Positions 36,565 through 47,309 of a stretch of DNA of 64,000 bases are shown here, in pieces (position 1 is the first letter of the stretch; each line of letters opens with the position of its first letter). Source of the stretch: Prunus persica (Eukaryota; Streptophyta; Magnoliopsida; Rosales; Rosaceae); the NCBI RefSeq assembly GCF_000346465.2, contig NC_034013.1, positions 14,080,486 through 14,144,485 on the forward strand, given 5' to 3'. The notes beneath the pieces are model-generated. The model was not told the origin of the DNA. It did not search any database and saw only the letters and a list, made by a program, of their open reading frames with translations. Position numbers and translations under genes: made by a program.

Positions 36565-36840
36565 CTTTGCCCCTGAAACTCATTTTGTCTCACTTTACTC
36601 CCTTTTCCACACATATTTGCCTCACTTTGCTTCGATTTCGGTGAGGCCAACAATTTCTAGTTAAAATATTAATTAAAAATTTAAAACTCAATTTTAAATA
36701 AGATTAAATATTTAAAACCTAATGTATATTAATTAATATTTTGACCGGAAATTGATGGCCTCATCGGAATCTAGACAAAGTGAGACAAATATGTGTGAAA
36801 AAAGAGTAAAGTGAGACAAAATGAGTTTCAAGGGGCAAAG
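36565..36840. mobile_element. Fold-back element (about 275 bp)
   Basis: About 105-base inverted arms: 36565-36672 (AAACTCATTTTGTCTCAC, CACACATATTTG, GGTGAGGCCAACAATTTC) and 36731-36840 in reverse, around a loop of about 60 bases. An outer inverted match also links 35782-35846 (TTTGAGTCTCACTTTG) with 36835-36895, so a larger nested element may exist. Confidence 0.8.
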
Positions 36841-36899
36841 TGAGACTCAAATACACCTTCAGGAGGCATATCATAAAATAAGCCTTAATATTTTGGGAG

Positions 36900-38510
36900 C
36901 CTTAAGCCCTATTTGGTATTCTACTTAAAAAAGTAAATTCAAAAACTATGATTCTTGTTAAAAACATGAGTTTTCAAAGAGTGATTTTAAGATCATAAAC
37001 TTGTTTGGTATTGAACTCCAAACTATTTTCAAGATCTAAAAAAATTGGAATTAAATGAGCCCAAGAGAACATGTGTTGTATGACAACATAAGTTAAATGA
37101 GCCCAAGAAACACTATGGCTAAAATACAAGGATGGGGTTTTGCTTCATCTTTTGTATTGGCTTATAGAAGCCGGACTTAGACTGTTTTCTTTCTAGGGTT
37201 TGAAGAATCCAACTTTGGAGTGGGTTTGAGAAGAGAGAAATCCCCACTCTACCTTGCTAGAACCGGCCACCAAGAGGAGAGGGCTAGCACCTTACCTCCT
37301 CTTGGTCATCTTCTTCATCTCTTACATTACGTTTGTGTGTATGAACTAGAGGGTATCTACTTTGGTACATTGTGAAGACTCTATGAAGCAAGCAACAAGG
37401 AAGAAGGTCTTTCAAAGGTGAAAACTCGGAGACCATCCAAGAGAGCTTCAAGGATAAGAAAGTCTCATCCTTTCCTCCCTTTTCTTTTGTGCATAAGTGA
37501 GATTAGACCTAGAAAGATACTTGGAATTTGGTAGCATTAGGCTTAATAAGATCTAAAAGTCGCTTCTGCCTCTTTGAATGTTTTATTCATGTATGTTGTA
37601 GCTTAAAATCCATGAGTTTAAATTTAAATGCATGTTTCCTTCAGAGGCTGAGTTATGGAGTCTCCTTAGAGGTTTGCAAATGGCTTGGGCTAAGAGTATT
37701 AGGACCCTTGATGTTGAATGTGAGTCTTTTATCTGTTGTTTCTCTGATGGTTAATAGTAGTCCACTCAACTTTGTAGGCTTATAATCATCGTATATTTAA
37801 TTTGTTTGCTCAATTAAGAAACATTATCCCTTAATAAACACTCATGACTTTAACTATCTAGCTTTTACTATTTTCTCTCAATGTTTCCTTACTTTGTCAT
37901 CAATATTCATGTTAATGTCCATCATACCACCCTATTCAATTAGCTAGCTCTAGGGGGCGATGCGATTCAGATGAAATAAAAAATATTTTAATTCTCTCAA
38001 GGATCGTAGAGGCACACCTTGAACGTGTATAGTTTCAATTATGTTGTTGAACATATTTTCATTTTAATAATATGTATTTTTTGGTTACATTTAATATGTA
38101 TTTGTTTTATATTAAAACTTATTAAAGATTAGTCAATGAACAGTGGCGAATTCAGAAAATTTTCTCTTTTGGGGCAAAATTAAGCTCTAAATATATGACT
38201 ACAAATGCTTTCATTTGTAGCAAAGGAAAAAAAAAACAATATTATCAATCATAATTATAATGTTAGTCAAATACATTTTTATCAATGTATACGACCTCTA
38301 ACAACTAAGTTGTTATAGAGAGGACACATAATAGACTAGGACAAAATTTGAAGTTTGAGAAATTAGAGCTCATATTGATCAGGTATTGTGTATCAATATT
38401 TGGCTGTTAGTTAATTACTTTATTTTCGCTTTTAGAGAAAAGGCGGTGAGGGCAATGGCTTTCACTGGCTCCTTATTAGATCCGCCAGTGAATGAAGTTA
38501 TGAATTAACG
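36900..38510. other. Intergenic DNA, nothing recognised
   Basis: AT-rich sequence without a supported coding frame, known domain or terminal repeat. AAATGAGCCCAAGA occurs twice, near 37054 and 37096. Confidence 0.5.
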
Positions 38511-38516
38511 TGGTTT

Positions 38517-39002
38517 ATCTATCTATATATATAAAGCAAAAGGCAGAGAATGGTGAAACATTCAAAATACCAGAAAATGTCCTTTGTTAATTCAAACATA
38601 AGAATTGAATTATTAATTAAATGAGGATAATATGGTAAATTCATATTTTTTAATATTAAAAAAATTAAAATTAAAAACAAAATAAGATAATAGGTCCTAC
38701 TTTTATGGAACACTAGCCTCTCTGCACGCGCTTCTGTGCCTGCGAGAGGTTTTTTTTTTTAAAATTAAAATTTATTTTAGAATTAAAAAAGATAATAGAT
38801 AGTTGTGTTCCATAAAAATAGGATCCATTATCTGAATTTTCTTTTAATTTTAATTTTTTTAATATGAAAAATTGTGAATTTACCATATTATCCTCATTTA
38901 ATTAATAATTTTAATTCTTAATGTTTGCATTAATCAAGGGCATTTTCTGGTATTTTGAATGTTTCACCATTCTCTGCCTTTTGCTTTATATATATAGATA
39001 AC
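38517..39002. mobile_element. Long fold-back MITE (about 485 bp)
   Basis: Inverted arms of about 200 bases: TATCTATATATATAAAGCAA then AAGGCAGAGAATGGTGAAAC on the left, and the reverse complement ending GCTTTATATATATAGATA at about 39000 on the right. The unpaired centre is about 90 bases (around 38711-38800). No protein frame. Confidence 0.88.
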
Positions 39003-39407
39003 TACCATGTTATCTTTTATTAATTCTAAAAATAAAATAAAAAAGAAAAAGAAAACCAATTGGCACATGCGTGAGCATGTGTCGGGAGACTTTGGAAAAA
39101 CCCAAAGGAGAGAGAAATTTTTTAAAAGAAGCCAAAATGGACAAAATTGCCCTTATTTATTTTTTGATTTCCTAAGGAATCCTTTACATTTTCATGTCTT
39201 TTGTTTGAAAGTTGAGAGGTTTTTCTGTCTTTTTTAAAAAAGCTTTGGCTTTTTTCAAAAATAAAAGTTTTTTTATGAGTAAAACCTAATTTTACTTTTA
39301 CATTTTCCATTCCGCCCCTTGGCTATACCTCGCTGGCGGTGTGTGTACCGCAAAAGTAGACTGATTAGTCCCAAAATTACTTCGAACTTTGAAGAAAGTG
39401 GTTTCTA

Positions 39408-41707
39408 ATGGCGTCAATGGCTGTCTGTTATTCCTTAGCTACATTATCTTCTACGCTACCTTTGCTATCTCACAAAAAGACCACCTCCATTGCCAACCTC
39501 AAATCCCATGGAAGGAACTTACAATCTTCACTAGTGGGTGCAAAACTAGCCATTAGCAAAACAACAAGACCATTGAGCAGCAGGAGGCTTGGAACATCTA
39601 GTTCTGAGGTCACTTGCTCAACTTCTGCTTCCCCTCTTCCTTCGGCTCTTCTCTTCGATTGCGATGGCGTGCTTGTCGATACAGAGAAGGATGGCCACCG
39701 CGTTTCTTATAATGAAACTTTCAAAGAGGTAACATACCCTTGCTCTCCTCTGGTTTCTCTGTTTTTCTCCAATCTGCGTGTGGTTTGATGAAATGGGTTT
39801 TCTTGTTTTGGGGGAATTGCTATGGATGTTTTTCTCGGTAAGATCATAAATAGGTGACATTTTTAGAGGAGCTGGGGAGAAATTAGCTTTAAATTTGATG
39901 GAAATTGTTGGCAGACCTCAATCTCAATTACTTTCATGGATTAGTGACATGACATGATTGATTGCACAGAAAGAATTGGGTGTTACTTGGGATGTAGATT
40001 TGTACGCAGAGTTGCTCAAGATTGGAGGTGGAAAAGAAAGGTTAAGTCTCTCCCAAAATACTCTATAGCTAGCTTACATTGGACTTACATGGTTCCTGCT
40101 TCCTGGGGTGCTTAATTTTGGTTCTTTTTATTTATACCCTGAATTATTTGGTTAAAATTTAATTTATTGCAGAATTTTGATTTCTATTTGTACTCAAATG
40201 GTTCTGGTCTTCGTAGGATGACAGCCTATTTTAACAAGACGGGTTGGCCCGAAAATGCTCCGAAGAGTGAAGAAGAAAGAAAAGCATTTGTAGCTTCACT
40301 TCACAAGAGAAAGACAGAGTTGTTTGCGGCCCTTATTGAGAAAAGGCTGCTGCCGCTTCGGCCAGGAGTTGTAAAGTTCGTTACCATCTGATCTTCTGTT
40401 TTTGCATGAAAAATTTATTATTTGTGTTATATTTCTCTTGCATTTTGTGGTTCTAGGTATGTTTGGGTTGGTGAGTTTCTCTTATCAACTTGTACAGGCT
40501 GATAGATCAGGCTCTAGCAGAAGGAGTTAAAGTTGCTGTGTGCAGCACTTCCGTTGAGAAGGCGGTATGCTAAATCAGGTTCCACAACTTAATTGCTTGC
40601 ATAATTAGTTTTTCTGTGATTCTTCAAGAACTATAATAATCAAAACCTAACTCTTACGTATTTTCAAAAGCTATATTGGATCTGGATCAGATTGACATTG
40701 CTCATTATTAATCAAATGCACTGAAAATTGAAACTATGGATCTCATTTTATCCTTGATGCATCTTCTTTATCAGCTTTGCACTTTATTTTGAACATAAAA
40801 TTAAAGACAAGTGATCATAATCTAGTTCTCTGTGGTTAATTTAGCTTCTTTGTTAAATAAATATACCGATTCATAGATTGCCCTCCCATTTTGATGTTAG
40901 AATCGTTTTCTGATTTTAAGGTCTCCGCAATAGTTACATTCTTGCTGGGACCAGAACGGGCAGAAAAAATCAAGATATTTGCAGGTGATGTGGTTGCCCG
41001 CAAGAAGCCTGATCCAGTAAATTTTAATCCCTCTACATTTTGATTTAATGATGTCTGGTTACTTTGTGTTCACTCAGCCGCAGGCTCTCAGACACATTTA
41101 GAAACTAAACTATGTTCATTCTTCTTGACAGGCCATCTATGTATTGGCGGCTAACACTCTTGGTGTTGATCCTTCAAGGTATTGCAGGACATTCCAGCCC
41201 AAAATTCTGATGCTACAATACAACCACCAACACAATGAGATTTTATTTGAATCTACTTTCGCAACAAATATGAGGGATCTATGTGTTTTCTCCACCCCAT
41301 TTTGCTAAGATATCCAACTCCCATGCTTAACCTTTTGGTTCATGAAAACTGATTTGATTTTCCTATTCTACAGTTGTGTTGTGATAGAAGACAGCGGCAT
41401 AGGCCTTGCAGCTGCCAAAGCGGCTGGAATGAAGTGTATAGTAACTAAGAGCGGGTACTTCCACCTTCTTGACATTCCATATTATATTTCAAACTTATAA
41501 GATGGCTTATTTGACAATTTGGAATGAGTTTAGTGTAATCTTCTTTAGCAGTCAAATGCTTAATATGTTCACTTCATCTTTAACTCTGGTTGCAGATACA
41601 CAGCCAATCAAGAATTTCCGACTGCAGATGCAGTCTTCGACTTCATTGGAGATCCCCCGGAGGAGCAATTCGACTTGGCATTTTGCGGAAGCCTTCTCAA
41701 GCAGTGA
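39408..41707 (+). CDS. CBBY: CBBY-like HAD phosphatase, chloroplastic, copy 1
   Basis: Eight exons: 39408-39728, 39970-40040, 40217-40375, 40498-40564, 40921-41016, 41132-41178, 41374-41454 and 41596-41707. The Ser/Thr-rich, basic N-terminus (MASMAVCYSLATLSST) is a chloroplast transit peptide. HAD motif I is FDCDGVLVDTE, motif II AVCSTS, the motif III lysine is probably in RKKPDP, and motif IV VIEDSGIGLAAA. Known for Arabidopsis CBBY (At3g48420): it dephosphorylates xylulose-1,5-bisphosphate, an inhibitory by-product of Rubisco. The protein ends FCGSLLKQ; copy 2 and relatives run on by a few residues. Relative to copy 2, a loss of TACG just after the last CAG codon brings a TGA into frame. 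The catalytic core is intact, so it is probably functional. Confidence 0.92.
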
Positions 41708-42124
41708 GCTAGCTCAGTTTCAGTAATTATCTGTTCCATCTAAAATTCGTTGGATAGTGATTAGTGTTTCAGCAAAGATAATAAAAAAATTGCCAGTGCA
41801 TTTTGTAGTTGTCTTGATGTATATTAAAGTGCAGATTAGCAATTCTCAAGCAGACAAAGTTTTCATTTGTGAATCTCTGGATGAAGTATTATAAGGAGCT
41901 TCCATTGCTAAGGCAAGCTTTTGGAATGATCTTAAGCTATGAATTCTTTCAGTAGGATCTAGTCCAATGTTAATTTCTATATCCATAGCATTTAAATATC
42001 TAACGAGGCTTGGATTTCTTCTATGAAATATATGTTGAAGTGAACGTTAAACAATTCTGACGAATTATTCACAATAGATTTTAGCTCCACGGTAGTTTCT
42101 AGGTCTATCCGATCAAAATTTTGT

Positions 42125-42382
42125 GTATTGCAATGACATCTGGGTCAAAAGCTAGTGAACTCAGGCCAGTTGAACTTGAGTGGCTCTTTCTTGCTGCCCT
42201 CCCCTGAAATTTCTCCATTTTCTGAAGAAGATGAAAGAGTGGGTTTTTTGGCAGACCCATCTTTCTCTGCTGTTTGAAAGAAACGTTTCATCGTCTCCCA
42301 GGCTCTGGGCCCCAACAGTGTTCATTCCCTACTGGTACAAAGTCCTCGTCCTTCCCTTGTATCTTTGGCCCTGGTTTCTGGT
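42125..42382 (-). pseudogene. Truncated copy of APE1L exon 1
   Basis: Minus-strand sequence matching APE1L exon 1 (23571-23825): ACCTTAC-free exon with MKRFF start context, the SSSSENGEISGEGS region and the ISFDPDV end. There are internal losses (about 30 bases near 42152) and substitutions. Homology begins at GTATTGCAATGACATC, the exon 1/intron 1 boundary of the parent, so the rest of the gene was not copied. It cannot encode an endonuclease. Confidence 0.9.
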
Positions 42383-43069
42383 AAGGGGATGAACCGGTGA
42401 ACCGAGCCAAACTGAGTCGAAAGAAAAGAGAAAAAAACCGTGTTGCTCAATAAAGTTAACACAGGCTCAAAAATCAAATCGGACCACTTTGGATTGATTC
42501 TTGTCCCAGTTCTTGTCTTGGAAAAACTGGTATAAACCGACCGGTTATGTTATGTTTACTTATTTCTTTATATCCAAAATTATTAGCAAGTCTAATTAAT
42601 ATTCAAGTAACATTAGTAACTCCAAGTAATATCTAGATATTTTAGCGAAATTAATATCCAGATGTCTTAGTTTCAATTTATACCCAACTAAATAACTACT
42701 CTAATCCAATTTCTTTTTGGGGCGAACTATATTCATTCTTGTTGTGCTTCCATCTTTCTCTCTTTTCCACATATGTATTTATATTTCTCTTCCTACTTAT
42801 CTCTTCACCTCTTCCTCTCTTATTTTATCCATTGTACATATTTTTCTCTTCTTCCATTTTTCTATCTGTCCTATTTCTCTCTTCTTCACATTTTTATATT
42901 TTTATCTTTCCAAATCGAAAACTGGGCTAAATGGAATTAAAAATAAGTTTGGTTCGATTCTTTTAGACACTTTCTATAAAAATCGAACCAAACTGGATCG
43001 TGTATAAGTTCCGATTTCAGTTCCAATTCGAGAGGAAAACTAGACCAAACTGGACTGTGCCCAACCCTA
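42383..43069. mobile_element. Transposon insertion in the duplicated promoter, 9-bp target duplication
   Basis: About 690 bases absent from the parental APE1L promoter. It is bounded by GTTTCTGGT (42374-42382) and GTTCCTGGT (43070-43078), which would be a 9-bp target duplication with one change. The parent has GTTTCTGGT once. Ends read AAGGGGATGAAC and, in reverse, TAGGGTTGGGCA. A 9-bp duplication suits a Mutator-like MITE; terminal repeats are weak. Internal CT-rich frames are not genes. Confidence 0.75.
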
Positions 43070-43078
43070 GTTCCTGGT

Positions 43079-43185
43079 CCTAATGCGAAATGACAGTTAT
43101 ACCCCTAGAGTTGGGCCTCAGATGATGTGTAAGTTCCGTTTTGTCGCCCTCTGGCCCAGAATGGTGTGTGTAGATAAGTTAGTTA
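43079..43185. promoter_or_regulatory. Remnant of the shared APE1L/CBBY head-to-head promoter
   Basis: GCGAAATGACAGTTATACCC through GGTGTGTGTAGATAA matches the parental sequence upstream of APE1L (23884-23982). It is followed directly by sequence shared with the CBBY copy 1 leader. This is the ancestral short intergenic region between the two divergent genes. Confidence 0.75.
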
Positions 43186-43265
43186 AGGACCGTTGAGAAG
43201 AAAACCGCAAAAGAGACTTTCATTAGTCCAAAATTACTTTGAACTTTTGAAGAGAGTGGTTTCTA

Positions 43266-45820
43266 ATGGCGTCAATGGCTGTCTGTTATTCCTTAGCTAC
43301 ATTATCTTCTACGAAACCTTTGCTATCTCACAAAAATACCACCTCCATTGCCAACCTCAAATCCCATGAAAGGACCTTGCAATCTTCACTTGTGGGTACA
43401 AAAATAGCCATTAGCAAAACAACAAGACCATTGAGCAGCAGGAGGCTTGGAACATCCAGTTCTGAGATCACTTGCTCAGCTTCTGCTTCTCCTCTTCCTT
43501 CGGCTCTTCTCTTTGATTGCGATGGCGTGCTTGTCGATACGGAGAAGGATGGCCACCGCATTTCTTTCAATGACACTTTCAAAGAGGTAACAGTCCCTTG
43601 ATCTTCTCTGGTTTCTCTGTTTTTCTGTTTTTCTTCAATCTGTGTATGTTTGTGTGTGGTTTGATGAAATGGGTTTTCTTCTTTTGGGGAATTGCTATGG
43701 ATGTTGTGCTTGGTAAGCTCATAAATAGGTGAACTTTAAAGAGAAATTGGAATTGTCAATCTGCGTTTTCAATCATTTTTAGGACCTGGGGAGAAATTAG
43801 CTTTAGATTTGATGGAAATTACTGGCAGACCACAATCTCAATTACTTTCATGGGTTTAGTGACATGACTTGATTGATTGCACAGAAAGAATTGGGTGTTA
43901 CTTGGGATGTAGATTTGTACGGCGAGTTGCTCAAGATTGGAGGTGGAAAAGAAAGGTAAAGTGGTCTCTCCCAAAATACTCTATAGTTAGCTTACATTGG
44001 AGTTGCATGGTTCCTGGGGTGCTTAGTTTTGTTCTTTTTATTTATAAACTGAATTATTTGGTTTAAATTTTATATGGGAAACATCTAATTTAGTGCAGAA
44101 CTTTGATTTCTATTTGTACTCAAACGGTTCTGGTTTTCGTAGGATGACAGCCTATTTTAACAAGACGGGTTGGCCAGAAAATGCTCCGAAAAGTGAAGAA
44201 GAAAGAAAAGCATTCATAGCTTCACTTCACAAAAGAAAGACAGAGTTGTTTATGGCCCTTATTGAGAAAAAGCTGCTGCCGCTTCGGCCAGGAGTTGCAA
44301 AGTTGGTTACCATCTGATCTTCTGCTTTTGCATGAAAAACGTATTATTTGACATTAGTGTGTTATATCTCTCTTGCATTTTCTGGTTCTAAGAATTGGAT
44401 GTAATGATATTGATGGTTAAGATTTGTCTCATTTTACAGTGATTTAGAGATGCCAATTCATCTGATAATAAAATGGCTTTAAGAAAATCAACCACTTAAA
44501 AATCTAAATATCATTATGAGTATAATAATAAGATAATGGTTCCAGAAGGTGAGTAAGATTATCCAAGTAAAATTTCAAATTCAAGATATGTTAGGTAGCT
44601 GAGTTTCTCTTATCAACTTGTACAGGCTGATAGATCAGGCTTTAGCAGAAGGAGTTAAGGTTGCTGTGTGCAGCACTTCCAATGAGAAGGCGGTATGCTA
44701 AATCAGGTTCCACAACTTAATTGCTTGCATAATTAGTTTTTCTGTGACTCTTCAAGAACTATATTAATCAAAACCTAACTCTTACATGTTTCCAAAAGCT
44801 ATTGGGTCTAGATCAGATTGATATTGCTCATTGATAATTAAATGCACTGAAAATTGAAATTATGGGATCCTTAGTACATCTTCTTTATCAGCTTTGCACT
44901 TTATTTTGAGCATAAAATTAAAGACAAGTGATCATAATCTTGTTCTCTGTGGTTAATTTGCTTCTTTGTGAAATAAATATACTGATTCATAGATTGCCCT
45001 CTCATTTTGACGTTAGAACTGTTTTCTGATTTTAAGGTCTCTGCAATAGTTACATTCTTGCTGGGACCAGAACGGGCAGAAAAAATCAAGATATTCGCAG
45101 GAGATGTGGTTCCCCGGAAGAAGCCTGATCCAGTAAACTTTAATCCCTCTACATTTTGATTTAATGGTGTCTGGTTACTTTGAGTTCACTCAAACTAAAC
45201 TATGCTCATTCTTCTTGACAGGCCATCTATGTATTGGCGGCTAACACTCTTGGTGTTGATCCTTCAAGGTATTGCAGGACATTCTAGCCCAAATTTCTGA
45301 TGCTACAACAACCAACATAATGAGATTTTATTTGAATCTACTTTCGCAATGAATTTGAGGGATTGATGTGCTTTCTCCACCCCATTTACTAAGATATCCA
45401 ACTTCCATGTTTAACCTTTTGGTTCATGAAAAATGATTTGATTTTCCTATTCTACAGTTGTGTTGTGATAGAGGACAGCGGCATAGGCCTTGCAGCTGCC
45501 AAAGCTGCTGGAATGAAGTGTATAGTAACTAAGAGCGGGTATTTTCCACGTTCTTCACATTCCAGATTATTTTTCAAACTTTTAAGATGGGTTGTTGGAA
45601 ATTTGGAATGAGTTGAGTGTAATCTTTGCCGGTCACGCATGTCAAATTTCTCGCAGCAAATGCTTAACATGTTCTCTTCATCTTTAACTCTGGTTGCAGA
45701 TACACAGCCAATGAAGACTTTCTGAATGCAGATGCAGTCTTTGACTTCATTGGAGATCCGCCGGAAGAGCGATTTGACTTGGCATTCTGCAGAAGCCTTC
45801 TCAAGCAGTACGTGAGCTAG
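43266..45820 (+). CDS. CBBY: CBBY-like HAD phosphatase, chloroplastic, copy 2
   Basis: Tandem duplicate with the same eight-exon structure: 43266-43586, 43885-43955, 44143-44301, 44626-44692, 45037-45132, 45222-45268, 45458-45538 and 45700-45820. It has a transit peptide nearly identical to copy 1 and all HAD motifs (FDCDGVLVDTE, VCSTSNEKA, VPRKKPDP, VIEDSGIGLAAA). Its C-terminus, RSLLKQYVS, has the family's longer form. Some residues (TSNEKA, DVVP) fit my memory of the Arabidopsis protein better than copy 1 does, so copy 2 may be the more conserved version. Introns are similar in length except intron 3, which has about 200 extra bases. Expected role: xylulose-1,5-bisphosphate phosphatase in the stroma. 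Confidence 0.92.
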
Positions 45821-46317
45821 CTCATATAGTTTCAGCAATTATCTGTTCCATCAAAAATTCCTTGGATGGTGATTAGGGTTTCAGCTAAGACAATAAATAA
45901 ATGCCACAGCATTTTGTTGCAGTCTTGATGTATATTAAAGTATAAATTAGCAATTCTCAAGCAGACAAAGTTTTCATTGGTGAATCTCTGGATGAAGTAT
46001 TATAAGGGGCTTTTGGAATGATCTTAAGCTATGAATTTCTTTCACGCTGGTCCAATGTTAATTTCTATATTTATCACAACAGGTTGTTGTGAGATGAATC
46101 TCCATAGCATTTATATATCTAATCAGACAGAATTTTCTATGAAATATATGTTAAAAGTAAACGTTACACGATTCTATGAATTATTCAGAATAAAACTTTA
46201 GCTACAGAGTTTCTAGGTTGAAGAGTGTTGTAGAGCTCCCATGGAAGGGTAGGAGTGGCAACAAATAACAAAAATAAGCTCTTGTTACTACTTGAAGCTT
46301 CACTAACCATTCCAAAT

Positions 46318-46701
46318 TCACTTGCTCTTCTCACTTCTCATTCTGTTAATTTGGTTTAAAGCTGGGCCAAGGATGTTGTACAGCACCCACAGTATAGCTG
46401 GAATGATGGGGAGTAGGAGTGCCAGGGCACGGTTATCGCCTTCTGCAATCTCTGCCATTTGTTGCGCACTGAAAGCAGGACCGCAAGAAATCAAGGTGGA
46501 AACGATGGTGCTGGTGATCAAAGTGGAACACTTGGAGTTAATAGGAGATTTGAAGGGGATGAAGCTTTTAGGTATGTCTTTGAGGATCAGTAGGGAAATA
46601 GGTTTCATGGTTGGTTTATAAGTGCTCATATTTTTGGAGGACTTGATGGCGAAGCACCTATGATGAAGCATAGCCATGGTAGTTCCTAAGGTTGCAGCCA
46701 T
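46318..46701 (-). CDS. psbY: Photosystem II protein PsbY, single-unit, chloroplast precursor
   Basis: Intronless 127-codon gene. The N-terminal half is a basic, Ser/Lys-rich transit peptide (MAATLGTTMAMLHHRCF...). A hydrophobic thylakoid-transfer segment (TSTIVSTLISCGPAFSA) ends in a typical cleavage context. The mature part has the PsbY core AEIAEGDNRALALLLPIIPA, then ILWVLYNILGPALNQINRM: one transmembrane helix with conserved NQINRM at the C-terminus. Known: PsbY is a small PSII subunit near cytochrome b559, and plant precursors usually contain two tandem PsbY units. Here only one unit is present, at about two-thirds of the usual length. It may be a dedicated single-copy paralogue. Start chosen at the first Met of the open frame. 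Confidence 0.88.
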   Translation of the reverse strand: MAATLGTTMAMLHHRCFAIKSSKNMSTYKPTMKPISLLILKDIPKSFIPFKSPINSKCSTLITSTIVSTLISCGPAFSAQQMAEIAEGDNRALALLLPIIPAILWVLYNILGPALNQINRMRSEKSK

Positions 46702-47309
46702 GTAAGTTTTTTAAGGTTTGGTGGAGGCTTAGAAAAGAAAATTTATGAGAGCTAAAATGGGTAAGCATGAAAGTATATAACTGTTTCCAATAGCATACTC
46801 TAGATTTTTCTCCACATGATCAGTTAGATTATGGCCTCAACTTCACATGCCACCCACCATCTTTTCTCATCAAATTAAGACTTAGCGCAATCAAAGTTGA
46901 AACCAGTGGTGGAAAATGAAGCAACTTTATACATCGAGACACTGTTTTCAGACGTTCACATCAATCAAACTAGCGTATTGAACTTGTCTACATGGACCTC
47001 TTGTGCGGGTCAAACATAACCAAAGACACAGCCAAAACAATCTCAACGAGTTCGAAGAAAAAAAAGGAACATTTTGTCGTTGGACAATAATCTTATTTCT
47101 GTGTTGACAAGTTATCTTATGATACAAAATTGGGATGCATTGGACTGGAAAACAGGCTCTACCTCTAAACCCTTCGTGGACAATTATGTGCAAGAATGAG
47201 GCTTGTGCGTACAGAGGAACGCTTCTTCTCATTTTCTCATTAATTAATACCGTTTTACAACCCTAATCTTGGCTGAGAAAACCTGCCTACCCTATCACTT
47301 GCTTACAAT

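Noticed and set aside
42739..43007. Hydrophobic frames rich in Phe/Leu/Ser in the promoter insertion
   Set aside because: They come from CT-rich low-complexity transposon DNA and overlap in several frames.
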